DNA of 6,466 bases, from positions 1-6,466 of the forward strand of contig CAMCBY010000248.1 of the NCBI GenBank assembly GCA_945873015.1, given 5' to 3'. Positions 1 through 6,026 of this stretch are shown here, one piece after another. A program made the translations under genes and the position numbers. The notes below the pieces were generated by a model. The model was not told the origin of the DNA. It was given only the letters and a program-made list of their open reading frames with translations, and made no database searches. The stretch's first letter is position 1; the number at the start of each line of letters is the position of its first letter. The DNA comes from Klebsiella pneumoniae. GTDB taxonomy: Bacteria; Pseudomonadota; Gammaproteobacteria; Ga0077536.

Positions 1-669
1 CCGCACAGCGCTGTCGCATTTACGATGCCTTCCCCGCAGCAGTTCGCCACCATCATGGCCCGTCATGGGGTCAGTGACGACAGCACCGTCGTGCTCTACA
101 ACAAAGGGTTCCCGATGTGGGCAACGCGGGTGTGGTGGATGCTGCGTTCGATTGGCTTCGAGAATGTCGCGGTGCTGGACGGCGGTTATGAGAAGTGGAA
201 GAAGGAAGGCCGACCGACCACTGCCGAGGTCAAACGCCATGCGCCCGGCACCCTCACAGCGCGGCCACGCGCCGACATGTGGGTGGATAAAAACGCCATG
301 CTGGAAGTGGTTGAGGGCAAAGGACCGGTGACGGTCAACGCGCTGTCGCCGGCCATTTATAGCGGCGAAAAGAATCAGTACGGTCGCGCCGGACATCTGC
401 CCGGCACCTATAACGTGTTTTATGGCGACCTGCTCGACCCGACCACCGGCGAGTTCCTGCCGCCGGAGAAACTGCGGCCACTGTTCGCGCAGTGCGGCGC
501 GCTCGAAAGCGAGCGTGTCATCGCTTATTGCGGTGGTGGCATCTCGGCCACCATGGACGCGCTGGCGATGCTGGTCTGTGGTCAGGACAAGGTCGCCATC
601 TATGATGGTTCGATGTCCGAGTGGGTGAAAGATCCGGCCTTGCCGCTCAAACTCGGCATGGAACCTTGA
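1..669 (+). CDS. Tandem-rhodanese sulfurtransferase, 5' end missing
   Basis: Thiosulfate/3-mercaptopyruvate-type sulfurtransferase that moves a sulfane sulfur through a persulfide on cysteine, probably in the cytoplasm. The frame is open from base 1 (PHSAVAFT precedes the first Met at 25), so the true start lies upstream and Met25 is internal. The remaining 222 residues hold most of an N-terminal rhodanese domain, whose active-site loop reads LYNKGFPMWATRVWW with no cysteine, and a complete C-terminal domain with the loop YCGGGISA. The catalytic Cys is residue 177 counted from base 1. The tract GRAGHLPGTYNV is the usual rhodanese region before the catalytic loop. The position that often reads DxR at the start of the second domain is NAL (VTVNALSP), so the substrate-contacting Arg seems absent; from memory, related bacterial sulfurtransferases share this variant. 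It is followed after 39 bp by a crotonase gene, suggesting co-transcription. The family call is firm; the sulfur donor and acceptor are unknown. Confidence 0.9.
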   Translation, partial: PHSAVAFTMPSPQQFATIMARHGVSDDSTVVLYNKGFPMWATRVWWMLRSIGFENVAVLDGGYEKWKKEGRPTTAEVKRHAPGTLTARPRADMWVDKNAMLEVVEGKGPVTVNALSPAIYSGEKNQYGRAGHLPGTYNVFYGDLLDPTTGEFLPPEKLRPLFAQCGALESERVIAYCGGGISATMDALAMLVCGQDKVAIYDGSMSEWVKDPALPLKLGMEP

Positions 670-693
670 CCCACAACGCGTTCGGCAAACAAA

Positions 694-698
694 GGGAG
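694..698 (+). promoter_or_regulatory. Ribosome binding site of first crotonase
   Basis: GGGAG lies 10 nt before the GTG at 709 and supports that non-ATG start. No better start codon lies between it and the reading frame. Confidence 0.6.
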
Positions 699-708
699 AG
701 TTTTCTCA

Positions 709-1512
709 GTGACTACTGACAACCGCGTCAATTACACGGTCGACGAAGGTATCGCCAACATCGCGATGAACCGCGCGCCGGTCAATGCCATCGACCACCC
801 GATGATCGAGGCCATCCACGCCGCCATGCGCCGCGCCGACCAGGACCCGGAGGTGCGTGTGCTGCTGGTGACCAGTGCGCTCGATGGCATGTATTGCGGT
901 GGTATGGATCTGAAAATGGTGGCGCGCGGCGACGCCATCGATCTGCGTAATTTCGTCTACAAGTTCTATATGGAGACGATGGATATTCAATACCGCCTGA
1001 CCAAGCCCAGTATCGCGGTCATCAACGGCCCGGCGCGCGGCGCCGGCATGACACTCGCTATCAATTGCGACATGACAGTCGCGGCAGATGACATCGATCT
1101 TGGTTATCCGGAAATCGATGTCGGCGTGATTCCCGCCATTCATTACGCGCATTTGCCGCGCCAGATCAGCCGCGCCAAGGCCTTTGAACTCTTGTTCTGT
1201 GGCACGCCGATCCCGGCCAGCGAAGCGGCTTCGCTCGGCATCATCAATTACGCCGTGCCGCGCGCGAAGTTGATGGACAAGGCGATGGAACTGGCGCGTG
1301 TGCTGGCCGCCAAGTCGCCGACCATCATGGCACTCGGCCGCACCTCATTCATGCGCGCCAACGATCTCGATTATCGACGCAATGTCGAGAATCAGATCGA
1401 GACCCTGTGCAATGTGTTTTCCACCGAGGATGGTCGCGAAGGCCTGAATGCGTTTGTCGAAAAGCGCAAGCCGCGCTGGTCGGGGACGTGGCGCGGCACG
1501 CGCCAGTCCTGA
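709..1512 (+). CDS. Enoyl-CoA hydratase/isomerase family protein (crotonase fold)
   Basis: Cytoplasmic crotonase-fold enzyme of 267 residues, the usual family length, acting on an acyl-CoA thioester. It starts at GTG behind GGGAG. Landmarks: NAID near residue 26; first oxyanion-hole segment MYCGGMDLK (61-69); second segment NGPARGAGMTLAINCD (106-121); catalytic segment GYPEIDVGVIPA (132-143). The family's second catalytic glutamate (Glu164 of rat mitochondrial hydratase) is present as Glu135, but the first (Glu144) is replaced by Thr115. Known hydratases use both; delta3,delta2-enoyl-CoA isomerases manage with the equivalent of Glu164 alone. An isomerase-like reaction is therefore possible, but this is inference. 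It sits between the sulfurtransferase and a second crotonase in a tight co-directional run. Substrate and pathway cannot be read from the sequence. Confidence 0.9.
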   Translation: MTTDNRVNYTVDEGIANIAMNRAPVNAIDHPMIEAIHAAMRRADQDPEVRVLLVTSALDGMYCGGMDLKMVARGDAIDLRNFVYKFYMETMDIQYRLTKPSIAVINGPARGAGMTLAINCDMTVAADDIDLGYPEIDVGVIPAIHYAHLPRQISRAKAFELLFCGTPIPASEAASLGIINYAVPRAKLMDKAMELARVLAAKSPTIMALGRTSFMRANDLDYRRNVENQIETLCNVFSTEDGREGLNAFVEKRKPRWSGTWRGTRQS

Positions 1513-1554
1513 CACCCCATCCATCTTATTTTTTTTCAGCACCTGAGCCGCACC

Positions 1555-2334
1555 ATGACCGAACCCGTACTGCTGATAGACAAGGCCGATGGCCTTGCCG
1601 TGCTCACCCTCAATCGTCCGCAACGATTGAATGCCTTGTCGCTGGAACTGCGTCGCGCCCTGTTCGAGGCCTTCGCGGCACTGGAGGCCGACGGCGATAC
1701 GCGGGTCGTGATCCTGACCGGCGCGGGCCGCGCTTTCAGCGCCGGTCTTGATTTGGAGGAACTCGGCAACGGCGCGGCGATCCATGGTCGCAAGGAGCCG
1801 TGGGCCGATACCGGCGCGGCGGTGCGCTCGTTCAGCGGGCCGGTGATCGGCGCCATCAACGGTGCGGCGGTGACCGGCGGTTTCGAAATAGCGTTGTGCT
1901 GCGACATGCTGATTGCATCAAGCAATGCGCGCTTCGCCGATACGCACGGACGCGTCGGCCTGCTGGCCGGCTGGGGACTGAGCCAGCGGCTGTCGCGCGT
2001 GATCGGGCTGGCGCGCGCCAAGGAGTTGTCCTTGACCGGCAATTTCCTCGACGCGACCACCGCCGAGCGCTGGGGACTGGTCAATCGTGTGGTAGCGCCC
2101 GACGCGCTCATGCCGACCTGTCGTGAGCTGGCGGCGGCGATGCTGAGTGTGGCGCCGGAATTTCTGCCGATGTACAAACGCGTCATCGACGAGGGTTATC
2201 ACATGACGCTGGCCGAGGCGATGGCGTTTGAGGCGCGCGAATCACGCACTTGGAACGCGAACGTCAGTGCGGCGGCGATCGAGGCGCGCCGCGGCCACAT
2301 CATGGCGCGCGGCAAACAGCAGCTCGGCGATTAA
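1555..2334 (+). CDS. Enoyl-CoA hydratase family protein (second crotonase)
   Basis: Second crotonase-fold acyl-CoA enzyme, 259 residues. It opens MTEPVLLIDKADGLAVLTLN, and the family landmark NRPQRLNALS begins at residue 20. Oxyanion-hole segments are FSAGLDLEEL (61-70) and NGAAVTGGFEIALCCD (102-117). Here the Glu144 equivalent is kept (Glu111), while the Glu164 position is His131 in FADTHGRVGLLAGWG; the FADTH pattern occurs in known EchA-type relatives, so it is not simply damage. It is clearly diverged from the preceding gene rather than a recent duplicate. The 42-bp gap upstream contains a run of eight T (1529-1536) but no hairpin, and the Shine-Dalgarno sequence is weak, so expression probably relies on the operon. 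Its TAA is immediately next to the reverse-strand stop of the following gene. Hydratase activity is plausible but unproven. Confidence 0.9.
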   Translation: MTEPVLLIDKADGLAVLTLNRPQRLNALSLELRRALFEAFAALEADGDTRVVILTGAGRAFSAGLDLEELGNGAAIHGRKEPWADTGAAVRSFSGPVIGAINGAAVTGGFEIALCCDMLIASSNARFADTHGRVGLLAGWGLSQRLSRVIGLARAKELSLTGNFLDATTAERWGLVNRVVAPDALMPTCRELAAAMLSVAPEFLPMYKRVIDEGYHMTLAEAMAFEARESRTWNANVSAAAIEARRGHIMARGKQQLGD

Positions 2335-2952
2335 TCAGGCCGCGCGCGTGGCGGTGCGATAGGCGCTGAGCAACTGCGCGAGCATCACGGCATTCAGCAC
2401 ATGCCATAGAAAGTGCGTGCCGATTGGCCAGTGCGCGCACAGCATGAGATCGACGCTGCGCGCGCCAAGTGACAGCACAAACAGCAGCGCCGCGCCTAAT
2501 ACATCCAGGCGTGCGCGCAGACGCAGGTGCACCACGCCAAGCACCAGGAGCGCCAGCGCCGCCGGGCCATAGGCGAGCGATCCATTGAGTAGCGCGCTCG
2601 CCTGACTGGCCAAGGCCAGTGAGCCTGAATAAAGCGCCAAGCACACACCACTCACGAATGCGCTGCAGCGCGCCACCCGGCGCAGATATAAAGCCAGATA
2701 GCAGAGCTGGAACAGCGCGATGGGAATGACATCACACCACTGCGTGAACGGTGTCGCGAACAGGTGAAAGAGCAGGCTACCGAGGCCGATGCAGGCAAGC
2801 AGGGCCGCCAACAGGCGTTGATCCAGCTGTGAGCCGGCTCGACGCCAGGCGAGCCAGGCCGCCAGCAGGAAGGCCAGATTGGTCAAAGCATTGAGCGGTT
2901 CGGCCAGGACACCGGGCCCGAGCCGCTCGCAGTAGAGGCTGACCGAATTCAA
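2335..2952 (-). CDS. Ceramidase-like CREST-family integral membrane protein
   Basis: Polytopic membrane protein of 205 residues, about seven hydrophobic segments, resembling the alkaline ceramidase/CREST hydrolase superfamily. Family marks, in order: YCER (7-10) and EPLNALTN (18-25) at the N-terminus; SLLFH (Ser59-x3-His63); Asp74 in QWCDV; Asp168; and HFLWH (His180-x3-His184) near the C-terminus. The S-x3-H, Asp and H-x3-H set is the zinc site of CREST hydrolases, so an intact metal centre is expected. Substrate is uncertain: bacterial members are mostly uncharacterised, and ceramide should not be assumed. The start is TTG; there is no in-frame ATG or GTG between it and an upstream in-frame TAA, and it keeps the conserved YCER segment. 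No strong Shine-Dalgarno is visible. It lies 102 bp downstream of the CMD-family gene on the same strand and converges with the second crotonase. Confidence 0.8.
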   Translation of the reverse strand: MNSVSLYCERLGPGVLAEPLNALTNLAFLLAAWLAWRRAGSQLDQRLLAALLACIGLGSLLFHLFATPFTQWCDVIPIALFQLCYLALYLRRVARCSAFVSGVCLALYSGSLALASQASALLNGSLAYGPAALALLVLGVVHLRLRARLDVLGAALLFVLSLGARSVDLMLCAHWPIGTHFLWHVLNAVMLAQLLSAYRTATRAA

Positions 2953-3002
2953 ACGTGGCGCAGGTCGTGGGTGGTACGGGTCAGTCTCGTCAGGTGCACA
3001 GC

Positions 3003-3043
3003 GGCGCCTGACGCGCGCGTTTTAACGCGGCACGCCAGGCGTC
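3003..3043 (-). other. Imperfect stem-loop between the two minus-strand genes
   Basis: Bases 3003-3010 pair with 3036-3043 (one G-T wobble), and the stem continues imperfectly to an inner CGCGT/ACGCG stem with a TTTA loop (3016-3029). It lies just after the CMD-family stop and 50 bp before the ceramidase-like start. Neither side is followed by a T-tract, so it is not a standard intrinsic terminator. It might stabilise mRNA ends, be a processing site, or reduce read-through. Confidence 0.4.
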
Positions 3044-3054
3044 GTGTGTGATGT

Positions 3055-3411
3055 CTATTCGGAGGACGGCCACACGTCTTCCAGGCTGCGCAGCGCGCCG
3101 ACCGCGTTCGGCCAGCCTGCGTAGTGGGCCGCATGGGTGATCATTTCGACCAGTTTGTCGCGTGGTACGCCGAGACGGCGCGCGGCCGCAAAATGAAAAC
3201 GCTGCTCGGGTTCGCGTGCGAGCGCGACCAGGATGGTGCAGGTCACCAGCGAGCGTTCTTCCAGCGCCAGGGCCTCGCCCTGCCATACATCACCGAACAG
3301 GTGCTCGAGGGTGTATTTGCGGAATTTTTCCGGAAAACGATCCAGCGCGGCTGGGGTCGTAGTCAGTCGTTCAAGCAGGGCGCGACCCTTGGCCGCCTGT
3401 TCATCACTCAT
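3055..3411 (-). CDS. Carboxymuconolactone decarboxylase (CMD) family protein
   Basis: Small all-helical CMD/AhpD-superfamily protein of 118 residues. The tract DVWQGEALALEERSLVTCTI (41-60) matches the family's W-x-R-x-x-L-x-x-R-x-R-S-L-V-T-like core, and FHFAAARRLG (72-81) followed by ITHAAHYAGWPNAVGALR (91-108) is its typical C-terminal half. It has a single Cys (58) and no CxxC, so it is not a thiol peroxidase of AhpD type; it is closer to PcaC-like members, though the lactone-decarboxylase reaction itself is not shown. A longer in-frame extension to 3711 exists, but it is low-complexity, crosses a terminator and has no family similarity. The ATG at 3411 has a strong GAGGAGA 6 nt upstream and begins MSDEQAAKG. 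No aromatic-degradation genes are adjacent, so its substrate is unknown. Confidence 0.88.
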   Translation of the reverse strand: MSDEQAAKGRALLERLTTTPAALDRFPEKFRKYTLEHLFGDVWQGEALALEERSLVTCTILVALAREPEQRFHFAAARRLGVPRDKLVEMITHAAHYAGWPNAVGALRSLEDVWPSSE

Positions 3412-3417
3412 CGTCGT

Positions 3418-3424
3418 TCTCCTC
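3418..3424 (-). promoter_or_regulatory. Strong ribosome binding site of CMD-family gene
   Basis: On the minus strand GAGGAGA stands 6 nt before the ATG at 3411. This fixes the start and rules out the 100-codon upstream extension. Confidence 0.8.
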
Positions 3425-3470
3425 GGCAGTGGACAGACTGTGCGCGTGTCTTCGCAAGCGCTACAGAATG

Positions 3471-3533
3471 AAACAAAAATCGCCACCCGGCTGCTGGTGG
3501 TGTTGCTTGAGTTTAAGCACAGCAGCCGGGTGG
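3471..3533 (-). terminator. Intrinsic terminator on the minus strand
   Basis: A perfect 14-bp inverted repeat (CCACCCGGCTGCTG at 3483-3496, complement at 3520-3533) encloses an inner TGCTT/AAGCA stem (3504-3508 with 3515-3519) and a 6-nt loop. There is a 7-nt bulge on one side. On the minus strand the GC-rich stem is followed, after CGA, by TTTTTGTTT, the signature of a Rho-independent terminator; on the plus strand no T-tract follows. It ends only about 60 nt before the CMD-family start codon, so it either stops RNA coming from the region above 3534 or acts as an attenuator in a CMD leader. Confidence 0.65.
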
Positions 3534-3917
3534 GCGAGGTGATCGTGCGGCGCCGGTCCGAGAGCGCGCCGCTGAAGTTGGTGTGTGATGAAAACGAAAG
3601 CGCGCGGTGAGTAGATCCTTGTTTGTGGGGCAGGCGGCGGTGCCTGCGTGTAAGCCCTGAACGGTCGACCTGGCAATTGCATGGACTGCGCGGCGCGCAA
3701 TGGCTGAGCATGCGAGCGGTGTTTTGTCCCGCTGTACCATCATGTCGCTGTGTCCATGCGTTCGCTTCAGTGCACTGTCAACCTGGGTGAACTGCGACAA
3801 GGATACGTCAGAGTGAGCGCTTGTGCACTACCTGTAGTGGTTGGTGTTGTAGAACGCACATTCACCGGTGGTCGATGAGCTGCTCGCGAGCCATCGTCAA
3901 GCGCACTCGGCGAGCGA
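3534..3917. other. Gene-free region rich in inverted repeats
   Basis: No reading frame here resembles a protein I know or has a good ribosome binding site. Seen directly: inverted repeats GCGGCGC/GCGCCGC (3547-3553 with 3566-3572) and GCAGGC/GCCTGC (3630-3635 with 3642-3647); perfect palindromes CAGTGCACTG (3768-3777) and GCTCGCGAGC (3882-3891); and CACTAC-CT-GTAGTG (3826-3839). A TTGACA hexamer on the minus strand (3781-3776) overlaps the first palindrome, but the -10 position 17 bp on (CATGGA) is poor. The region could carry a structured leader or small RNA read on the minus strand and ending at the 3471-3533 terminator, plus binding sites for an unknown regulator. Confidence 0.4.
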
Positions 3918-4412
3918 TCAGTCACCGTTGTCAGAATCCTGCCGTCCCGCACCACCATCACGCGCCAGATGTTCGAGATAGGCAGCGAAGTCCGCGTTCT
4001 CACCGCGCAGAAGTTCGGACAAGGCATCACGAAAGTCGGCGCGCTGACACCACTCGTGCATGTAGTCCTGCCATGACTGCCACAGGCGCAACTGGCGCGG
4101 ATTCATATCCTCCTCGTAGAGCAGCAGATAGGCACGCTCGAACAGCGACACCAGCATGCTGAAGATAATCAGCATGCGCTCGCGCTGTTCTTCGCTCAGG
4201 CAAGGGGTCTGTTCGGTGGAAAATAAACGCAGTTCCGAGTGTTCGAGCGCCGTCTTGAGGAAGTCCTGATAGTTGTCGGACAACAACTGATAGACCTCTT
4301 CTTCCTCGTTGTCGCGCTCTTTGCGTTGTTCAAACACAAACACTGCGATGGCAAGGGGCAGACCGACAACGGTCACCACGTAACTCAATAATTCCCAGCT
4401 TTCGAGGTCCAT
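3918..4412 (-). CDS. Unrecognised protein with one N-terminal membrane anchor
   Basis: Hypothetical protein of 164 residues that I cannot assign to a named family, although its style (WELLSYVVTVVGLPLAI, then EQRKER and an acidic run) resembles conserved hypothetical proteins of proteobacteria. One hydrophobic helix spans about residues 7-27. The positively charged segment after it (EQRKER) suggests that the C-terminal domain faces the cytoplasm. That domain is charged and predicted helical, with EEEE at 36-39, FERAYLLLYEE, and W-rich WQSWQDYMHEW. An upstream ATG at 4457 would add 15 residues (MVALALQSNLAQAAP), but it has no Shine-Dalgarno and would sit at the likely transcription start; ATG 4412 has a weak AGGCAG ahead of it and gives a natural start. 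It is divergent from modA with 135 bp between. No function is proposed. Confidence 0.75.
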   Translation of the reverse strand: MDLESWELLSYVVTVVGLPLAIAVFVFEQRKERDNEEEEVYQLLSDNYQDFLKTALEHSELRLFSTEQTPCLSEEQRERMLIIFSMLVSLFERAYLLLYEEDMNPRQLRLWQSWQDYMHEWCQRADFRDALSELLRGENADFAAYLEHLARDGGAGRQDSDNGD

Positions 4413-4460
4413 CGGCGCTGCCTGCGCGAGATTTGACTGCAATGCTAGCGCAACCATGTG

Positions 4461-4488
4461 ATTGTGCGCTGCCGTCGGTCAACGACAA
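4461..4488 (-). promoter_or_regulatory. Weak candidate promoter of the unknown membrane protein gene
   Basis: On the minus strand TTGTCG (4488-4483) and CACAAT (4466-4461) are separated by 16 bp, a modest sigma-70-like pair. Transcription would start close to the ATG at 4457, leaving a leader of about 40 nt before ATG 4412. An inverted repeat AGCGCA-N12-TGCGCT (4447-4470) overlaps it. Confidence 0.22.
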
Positions 4489-4547
4489 CGCTGACAGAAG
4501 GGCGGCAGGGGGCCGGAAGCTGCTGCGAAATCCGTTACCATGCGGGC

Positions 4548-5345
4548 ATGAATCGGGGGTTCTTTTATCGCGTGACATGGTCGCTGCGCTGCCTGTGTGC
4601 GTGGCTGCTGCTGGCATTTTGCCCGTTGCGGGCGGCGGAGCCCGCGCCGCGCGTGGCGGCAGCGGCGGATCTGCAATACGCGTTCGAGGATTTGCTTGCC
4701 GACTATGCGCGCCAGCACGATGAGCGGCCGCGCGTCACTTACGGCTCGTCGGGTAACTTCTTCATGCAGTTGTCGCAGGGCGCGCCGTTCGACATCTTCA
4801 TGTCGGCCGACGAGGCGCTGATTGGCAAACTTGAGGCCGCCGGCAAAACGCGTGACGCGGGCGACCTGTATGCCATCGGTCGGGTGGTGCTGTTTGTGCC
4901 GCAAACAGTCGATATTGCGGTTGACGACAAACTGGCCGACCTCGGTCGCGCTGTGGTCGACGGGCGGCTGCGCAAATTCGCGATAGCCAATCCCGAGCAC
5001 GCGCCCTATGGCCGTGCTGCGCGTGAGACGCTCGAAGCGCTCGGTCTGTCAACGCTCATCACGCCGCATCTGGTGTTCGGCGAGAACGTTGCACAGGCAG
5101 CACAGTTCGTCCGTTCGGGGGCAGCCGAGGCCGGTATCTTCGCGTTATCGCTGGCGCTCGCGCCGCCGTTCAAACATGCCGGGCGTTATGTCGTCATCGA
5201 CGCCCGCTACCACGCACCGCTGCGTCAGCGCATGGTGCTGATGCGCGGCGCGGGGCCGGCCGCGCAAGATTTCTACCGTTATCTCAAATCGCCGGCAGCG
5301 CGTGCGGTGTTCGAGCGCTACGGTTTCACTTTGCCGGCCTCTTGA
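4548..5345 (+). CDS. modA: Molybdate ABC transporter, periplasmic binding protein ModA
   Basis: Periplasmic binding protein that captures molybdate (or tungstate) and delivers it to the ModB channel. It has 265 residues, normal for the family. A signal peptide covers about residues 1-30 (basic start, core CAWLLLAFCPL, cleavage likely after LRAA); LAFC is not a proper lipobox. Family marks: AAAADLQYAFEDL (37-49), GSSGNFFMQLSQGAPFDIF (66-84) with the following SADE, NPEHAPYGRAA (148-158) and GENVAQAAQFVRSGAAEAGI (178-197). The SS in GSSG and the later loops form the oxyanion pocket in known ModA proteins. A GTG at 4458 would add 30 non-signal residues before the hydrophobic core, so ATG 4548 is preferred. 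Its Shine-Dalgarno is poor; a TACCAT at 4536-4541 could be a -10 that gives a nearly leaderless message, which is speculative. I could not make out a ModE operator. Confidence 0.93.
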   Translation: MNRGFFYRVTWSLRCLCAWLLLAFCPLRAAEPAPRVAAAADLQYAFEDLLADYARQHDERPRVTYGSSGNFFMQLSQGAPFDIFMSADEALIGKLEAAGKTRDAGDLYAIGRVVLFVPQTVDIAVDDKLADLGRAVVDGRLRKFAIANPEHAPYGRAARETLEALGLSTLITPHLVFGENVAQAAQFVRSGAAEAGIFALSLALAPPFKHAGRYVVIDARYHAPLRQRMVLMRGAGPAAQDFYRYLKSPAARAVFERYGFTLPAS

Positions 5346-5351
5346 GCAGCG

Positions 5352-6026
5352 ATGGACTGGGACGCCTTGCGCATTTCTGCTGTGCTCGCACTCTGTACAG
5401 CGCTGGTGTTGGTGGTGCCGGGCATTCTGTGCGCGCGCTGGCTGGCCTACACACGCAGTCGCTGGCGCAATCTGTGCGAAGCCGTGTTGACAGTGCCGCT
5501 GATCCTGCCGCCCACCGTACTCGGCTTCTATCTGTTGTCGGCACTTGGCAATGGCGCGCCGCTCGGCGCCTGGTATCAGCAACTGTTCGGCGCGCCGTTG
5601 GCGTTTTCCTTCACCGGCTTGCTGGTCGCGAGTGTGGTGTTCAATCTGCCTTTTACTGTGATGCCCATGCAGCGTGCGTTTGGCGCCATTGCACCCGAGT
5701 TGCTCGATGCGGCACGCACCTGTGGCCTGTCGCCGTGGCGCACTTTGTGGCGTATCGAATTGCCGTTGGCGTGGCCCGGTCTGCTGACAGCCTTGATCAT
5801 GACCGCAGCGCATACCCTCGGCGAATTCGGCGTGGTTCTTATGGTCGGCGGCAGTATCCCAGGTGAAACCCGCACCATTGCGATTGCCATCTACGACCGG
5901 GTGCAGGCGTTTGACCTCGAAGGTGCCGCACATATGTCGGCCTTGTTGCTCGCCATTTCCCTGACCGCGTTGCTGGCCGTCGGCTGGTTGGGTGGGCGTG
6001 GTCAGCACCAGCGCGGTTTGATGTGA
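5352..6026 (+). CDS. modB: Molybdate ABC transporter permease ModB
   Basis: Inner-membrane permease of the molybdate importer, 224 residues, about five to six hydrophobic segments, normal for ModB. Marks: LTVPLILPPTVLGFYLL (46-62), the cytoplasmic EAA-type loop ELLDAARTCGLSPWRTLWRI (116-135) that docks on the ModC ATPase, and AHTLGEFGVVLMVGGSIPGE (153-172) followed by TRTIAIAIYD, which is highly characteristic of ModB. The start ATG lies 6 bp after the modA stop with only a weak Shine-Dalgarno, so translation is probably coupled. Its TGA (6024-6026) overlaps the modC ATG as TGATG. Confidence 0.95.
   Translation: MDWDALRISAVLALCTALVLVVPGILCARWLAYTRSRWRNLCEAVLTVPLILPPTVLGFYLLSALGNGAPLGAWYQQLFGAPLAFSFTGLLVASVVFNLPFTVMPMQRAFGAIAPELLDAARTCGLSPWRTLWRIELPLAWPGLLTALIMTAAHTLGEFGVVLMVGGSIPGETRTIAIAIYDRVQAFDLEGAAHMSALLLAISLTALLAVGWLGGRGQHQRGLM

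Noticed and set aside
1513..1554. Intrinsic terminator between the two crotonase genes, suggested by eight T residues
   Set aside because: No GC-rich inverted repeat precedes the T run.
1536..2186. 216-codon minus-strand frame opposite the second crotonase
   Set aside because: It is antisense to a clear crotonase and has Ser/Arg/Ala-rich composition without motifs.
3468..3542. 24-codon plus-strand mini-ORF beginning MKQKSPPGC at the terminator
   Set aside because: There is no Shine-Dalgarno sequence, and its codons are explained by the T-tract and stem of the minus-strand terminator.
3233..3610. Plus-strand open frame across the CMD gene start and the terminator
   Set aside because: It overlaps the well-supported CMD gene, has no ribosome binding site, and shows no recognisable domain; its later part merely reads through the inverted repeat.
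3412..3711. N-terminal extension of the CMD-family frame up to an ATG at 3711
   Set aside because: The extra 100 residues are Arg/Ser/Thr-rich with no family similarity, run through the terminator hairpin, and the strong GAGGAGA sits directly before ATG 3411.
4413..4547. Molybdenum-cofactor riboswitch or ModE operator upstream of modA
   Set aside because: I looked for ModE-like TATA-rich half sites and for a Moco-riboswitch-like core and found nothing convincing; only short inverted repeats are present.
5145..6008. 287-codon open frame on the minus strand opposite modA/modB
   Set aside because: It lies antisense to two clear transporter genes, and its product is rich in Gln, His and Arg, as expected from the reverse of hydrophobic GC-rich codons.
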